Positions 62,142 to 64,000 of a stretch of DNA of 64,000 nt are shown in pieces; positions within the stretch are counted from its first letter, which is position 1, and each line of letters opens with the position of its first letter. The notes under the pieces were generated by a model, which searched no databases, was not told the DNA's origin, and saw only the letters and a program-made list of their open reading frames with translations. The DNA is from Hallella mizrahii (GTDB lineage Bacteria > Bacteroidota > Bacteroidia > Bacteroidales > Bacteroidaceae), in the NCBI RefSeq assembly GCF_009695775.1, contig NZ_VUNG01000011.1:1-64000 (forward strand), in the 5' to 3' direction. The translations under genes were made by a program, and so were the position numbers.

Positions 62142-63434
62142 ATGGTACAATCGCAATTCAAACTCAAAGGAACGCCCTCCTCAGCACTTTTGGGAGCCAC
62201 CCTCGGCTTCTTCTTTGGCGTGATGGCCATCTCGCTCTTCGGTCCTACAAGCACGACACTCGGAGCCGCCATGGGCTTGGGCGCTACAGAGCTCGGCCTG
62301 CTCGTCTCTGTGCCGTCACTCACCGGTTCTCTGCTGCGTATACCTTTCGGCGCCATGGTCGACACCAATGGCGGTCGACGAGGATTCCTTTTTCTACTCG
62401 CCGCGGCTGTCTTAGGGCTTGGGGCACTGAGTATACTCTTCACGCTATATCCCGTAGAGACTCCAGGGAGCATGACGGGTCTCTACCCCATAGTTCTGTT
62501 ACTTGGTTGCTTGGCTGGATGCGGAATCGCCACATTCTCTGTTGGAGCTTCACAGTCAAATTATTGGTTTGCCAAGAGTCGTCAGGGATATGCCTCTGGA
62601 ATATATGGCGGACTGGGCACCACTTCCGCCGGCATCCTGGCTTTCGCCCTTCCGCTACTGCTACATCGCTTCGGGTTCACGGCCGCCTACTATATTCTGA
62701 CGGGCGTGATGCTCCTCGGTCTCCTATTATATATATGGCTTGGAGCCAATCCACCCTATTTCCAGTTTCTCAAAGCCGGTAAAAGCGCAGAGGTGGCGCG
62801 CGACAACGCACTGGCCTGCGGGCAGGAGCTCTTCCCCAAAGGTAATGCCGCTACAAGTCTGAAAATCTCGGCCCGCATCCCACAGACATGGATGCTCGTT
62901 CTCTGCTATTTCACAACTTTCGGCGGGTTTATGGCTTTGACAGCTTGGTTTCCCACATTCTGGAAGAAAGGCATGGGACTGGACCCGATGCTTGCTGGAG
63001 GTCTCACGGCAGTATTCTCTATCCTTGCTGCCTTGCTACGCGTGCCAGGTGGTAGACTATCCGACCGCATCGGCGGCGAGAAGGTCTCCATGGGTGCCCT
63101 TGCTTTATTGGCAGTTGCCGGTCTGCTGATGAATATCCCAATGGGATGGGTGGGCCTCTTCTTCGTCAGCCTACTCATCGCTGTGGCATTTGGCTTCAAC
63201 AATGGCGCCACGATGAAGCTCGTACCCGTATATGTCAGTGAGGGTGTGGGCGGTGCTAATGGCTGGGTAGGTGGACTCGGCGCTTTCGGCGGCTTTGTCT
63301 TCCCGCCGTTGATGGGACGCCTCGTTGACCTCTCGCCGACAAATGGCTACGGTCTTGGCTTCCTGCTCTTCACTGGATTTGCCGTGCTCGTGATGGTCAT
63401 CAACTACTTTGGCATGATGCGCAATAAATCATGA
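62142..63434 (+). CDS. narK: Nitrate/nitrite transporter of the NarK type
   Basis: A 430-residue major facilitator protein with about 12 spans. NarK-type motifs are visible: FFFGVMAISLFGPTSTTLG at the first span, RIPFGAMVDTNGGRRGF after span 2, and GASQSNYWFAKSRQGYASGI with GGLGTTSAGI as the nitrate signature region. The second half has FNNGATMKLVPVYV and GGANGWVGGLGAFGGFVFPP. Role: nitrate uptake and nitrite export for the reductase encoded next. Confidence 0.9.
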   Translation: MVQSQFKLKGTPSSALLGATLGFFFGVMAISLFGPTSTTLGAAMGLGATELGLLVSVPSLTGSLLRIPFGAMVDTNGGRRGFLFLLAAAVLGLGALSILFTLYPVETPGSMTGLYPIVLLLGCLAGCGIATFSVGASQSNYWFAKSRQGYASGIYGGLGTTSAGILAFALPLLLHRFGFTAAYYILTGVMLLGLLLYIWLGANPPYFQFLKAGKSAEVARDNALACGQELFPKGNAATSLKISARIPQTWMLVLCYFTTFGGFMALTAWFPTFWKKGMGLDPMLAGGLTAVFSILAALLRVPGGRLSDRIGGEKVSMGALALLAVAGLLMNIPMGWVGLFFVSLLIAVAFGFNNGATMKLVPVYVSEGVGGANGWVGGLGAFGGFVFPPLMGRLVDLSPTNGYGLGFLLFTGFAVLVMVINYFGMMRNKS

Positions 63435-63455
63435 CTCGAACTTTATTTTTATGCT

Positions 63456-64000
63456 ATGAACACAATATTCAACAATCTAAAATATTTCATCAACCGCAAG
63501 GACGTGACCAATGAGGAGTGGGAGCATTTCTACCGCACACGCTGGGCCCACGACAAGGAGGTGCGCTCCACCCACGGTGTGAACTGCACCGGTTCCTGCT
63601 CATGGCGCATCTTCGTGAAGAAAGGTATCGTCACGTGGGAGATGCAGCAGACCGACTACCCTGCGACACGTCCTGGGCTACCCAACCATGAGCCGCGAGG
63701 CTGTCCACGCGGTGCCAGCTACAGCTGGTATCTCTATAACTCCGGACGCGTGAAGCATCCGATGATTCGCAAGGAGCTCCTCGACCTCTGGGAGGCTGCC
63801 TTGGCCCAGCATCCCGACCCCGTCGAGGCGTGGGCGTCAATCATGGAGGATGAGCAGAAGCGCAACAGCTATAAGCGGGTGCGCGGACTCGGAGGCTTTG
63901 TACGCCTCGACTGGCCGACAGCACTGCAGATTATGTCGGCCAGCAACATCTACACCATCAAGAAGTTCGGGCCCGACCGCTTAGTGGGCTTCACGCCGAT
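63456..64000 (+). CDS. narG: Respiratory nitrate reductase alpha subunit (5' part; runs off the window)
   Basis: The first 181 residues are present. They include the iron-sulphur site of NarG with histidine in first place: His40, Cys44, Cys48 and Cys83 ([17 protein letters not shown]). The opening [17 protein letters not shown] and [20 protein letters not shown] are typical of membrane-bound NarG rather than periplasmic NapA. There is no long twin-arginine leader. It starts 22 bp after narK. Subunits NarH, NarJ and NarI should follow outside the window. Confidence 0.92.
   Translation, partial: MNTIFNNLKYFINRKDVTNEEWEHFYRTRWAHDKEVRSTHGVNCTGSCSWRIFVKKGIVTWEMQQTDYPATRPGLPNHEPRGCPRGASYSWYLYNSGRVKHPMIRKELLDLWEAALAQHPDPVEAWASIMEDEQKRNSYKRVRGLGGFVRLDWPTALQIMSASNIYTIKKFGPDRLVGFTP

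Overview
The window looks like a chromosome segment of a Bacteroidales bacterium, most likely a Prevotellaceae member. The signs are SusC/SusD pairs, a hybrid two-component sensor, C-terminal tails resembling type IX secretion sorting domains, a BspA-type leucine-rich surface protein, IS30 and IS607 elements, and many -7 boxes of the Bacteroidetes form TAnnTTTG. No rRNA or tRNA gene was seen.

Positions 672-38229 form one large pectin (rhamnogalacturonan-I) utilisation locus. A GH43 arabinanase-like lipoprotein reads rightward. A leftward block then encodes CE12 esterase, GH2 galactosidase, GH28 polygalacturonase, a GH105-GH106 fusion, a double-CE12 esterase and two PL11 rhamnogalacturonan lyases, one fused to a long beta-solenoid. 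A hybrid two-component regulator (21586-25851) sits between these and a rightward SusC-SusD-SusC-SusD-surface protein operon. A shared motif, CGTAC-N16-GTAC, occurs on both sides of the regulator gene and is a candidate operator. Lyases, hydrolases and esterases would strip arabinan/galactan side chains and acetyl groups and cut the backbone, while the two Sus pairs import the products.

Positions 38230-49100 are a scrambled, more AT-rich accessory region. It holds structured repeats, a two-gene module of unknown role, remnants of a type I methylase and an AAA ATPase, an IS607-type transposon with TnpA and TnpB, a group II intron domain I split in two, a DUF6261-like gene that received a duplicated 506-bp tail from a BspA gene, a HIRAN-domain gene and a broken exonuclease gene.

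Positions 49160-57533 carry aspartate ammonia-lyase, a porin, periplasmic asparaginase and a Dcu C4-dicarboxylate transporter, which together suit conversion of asparagine/aspartate to fumarate as electron acceptor. An AraC regulator, a YitT-type membrane protein and two tiny cysteine-rich proteins follow. Positions 57792-64000 hold an outer-membrane TonB-type receptor, IS30 debris, and the start of a nitrate respiration operon (small membrane protein, mobA, narK, narG cut by the window end).

The most unusual feature is a family of about 200-bp elements, five copies here (1-165, 38516-38738, 38931-39150, 50739-50965, 51039-51265). They fold into several hairpins around a closing stem. The long central stem has three different sequences among the copies, yet the arms stay complementary and the loop is constant. 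This pattern suggests a mobile structured RNA or a folded-DNA recombination element. No known family could be assigned by eye.
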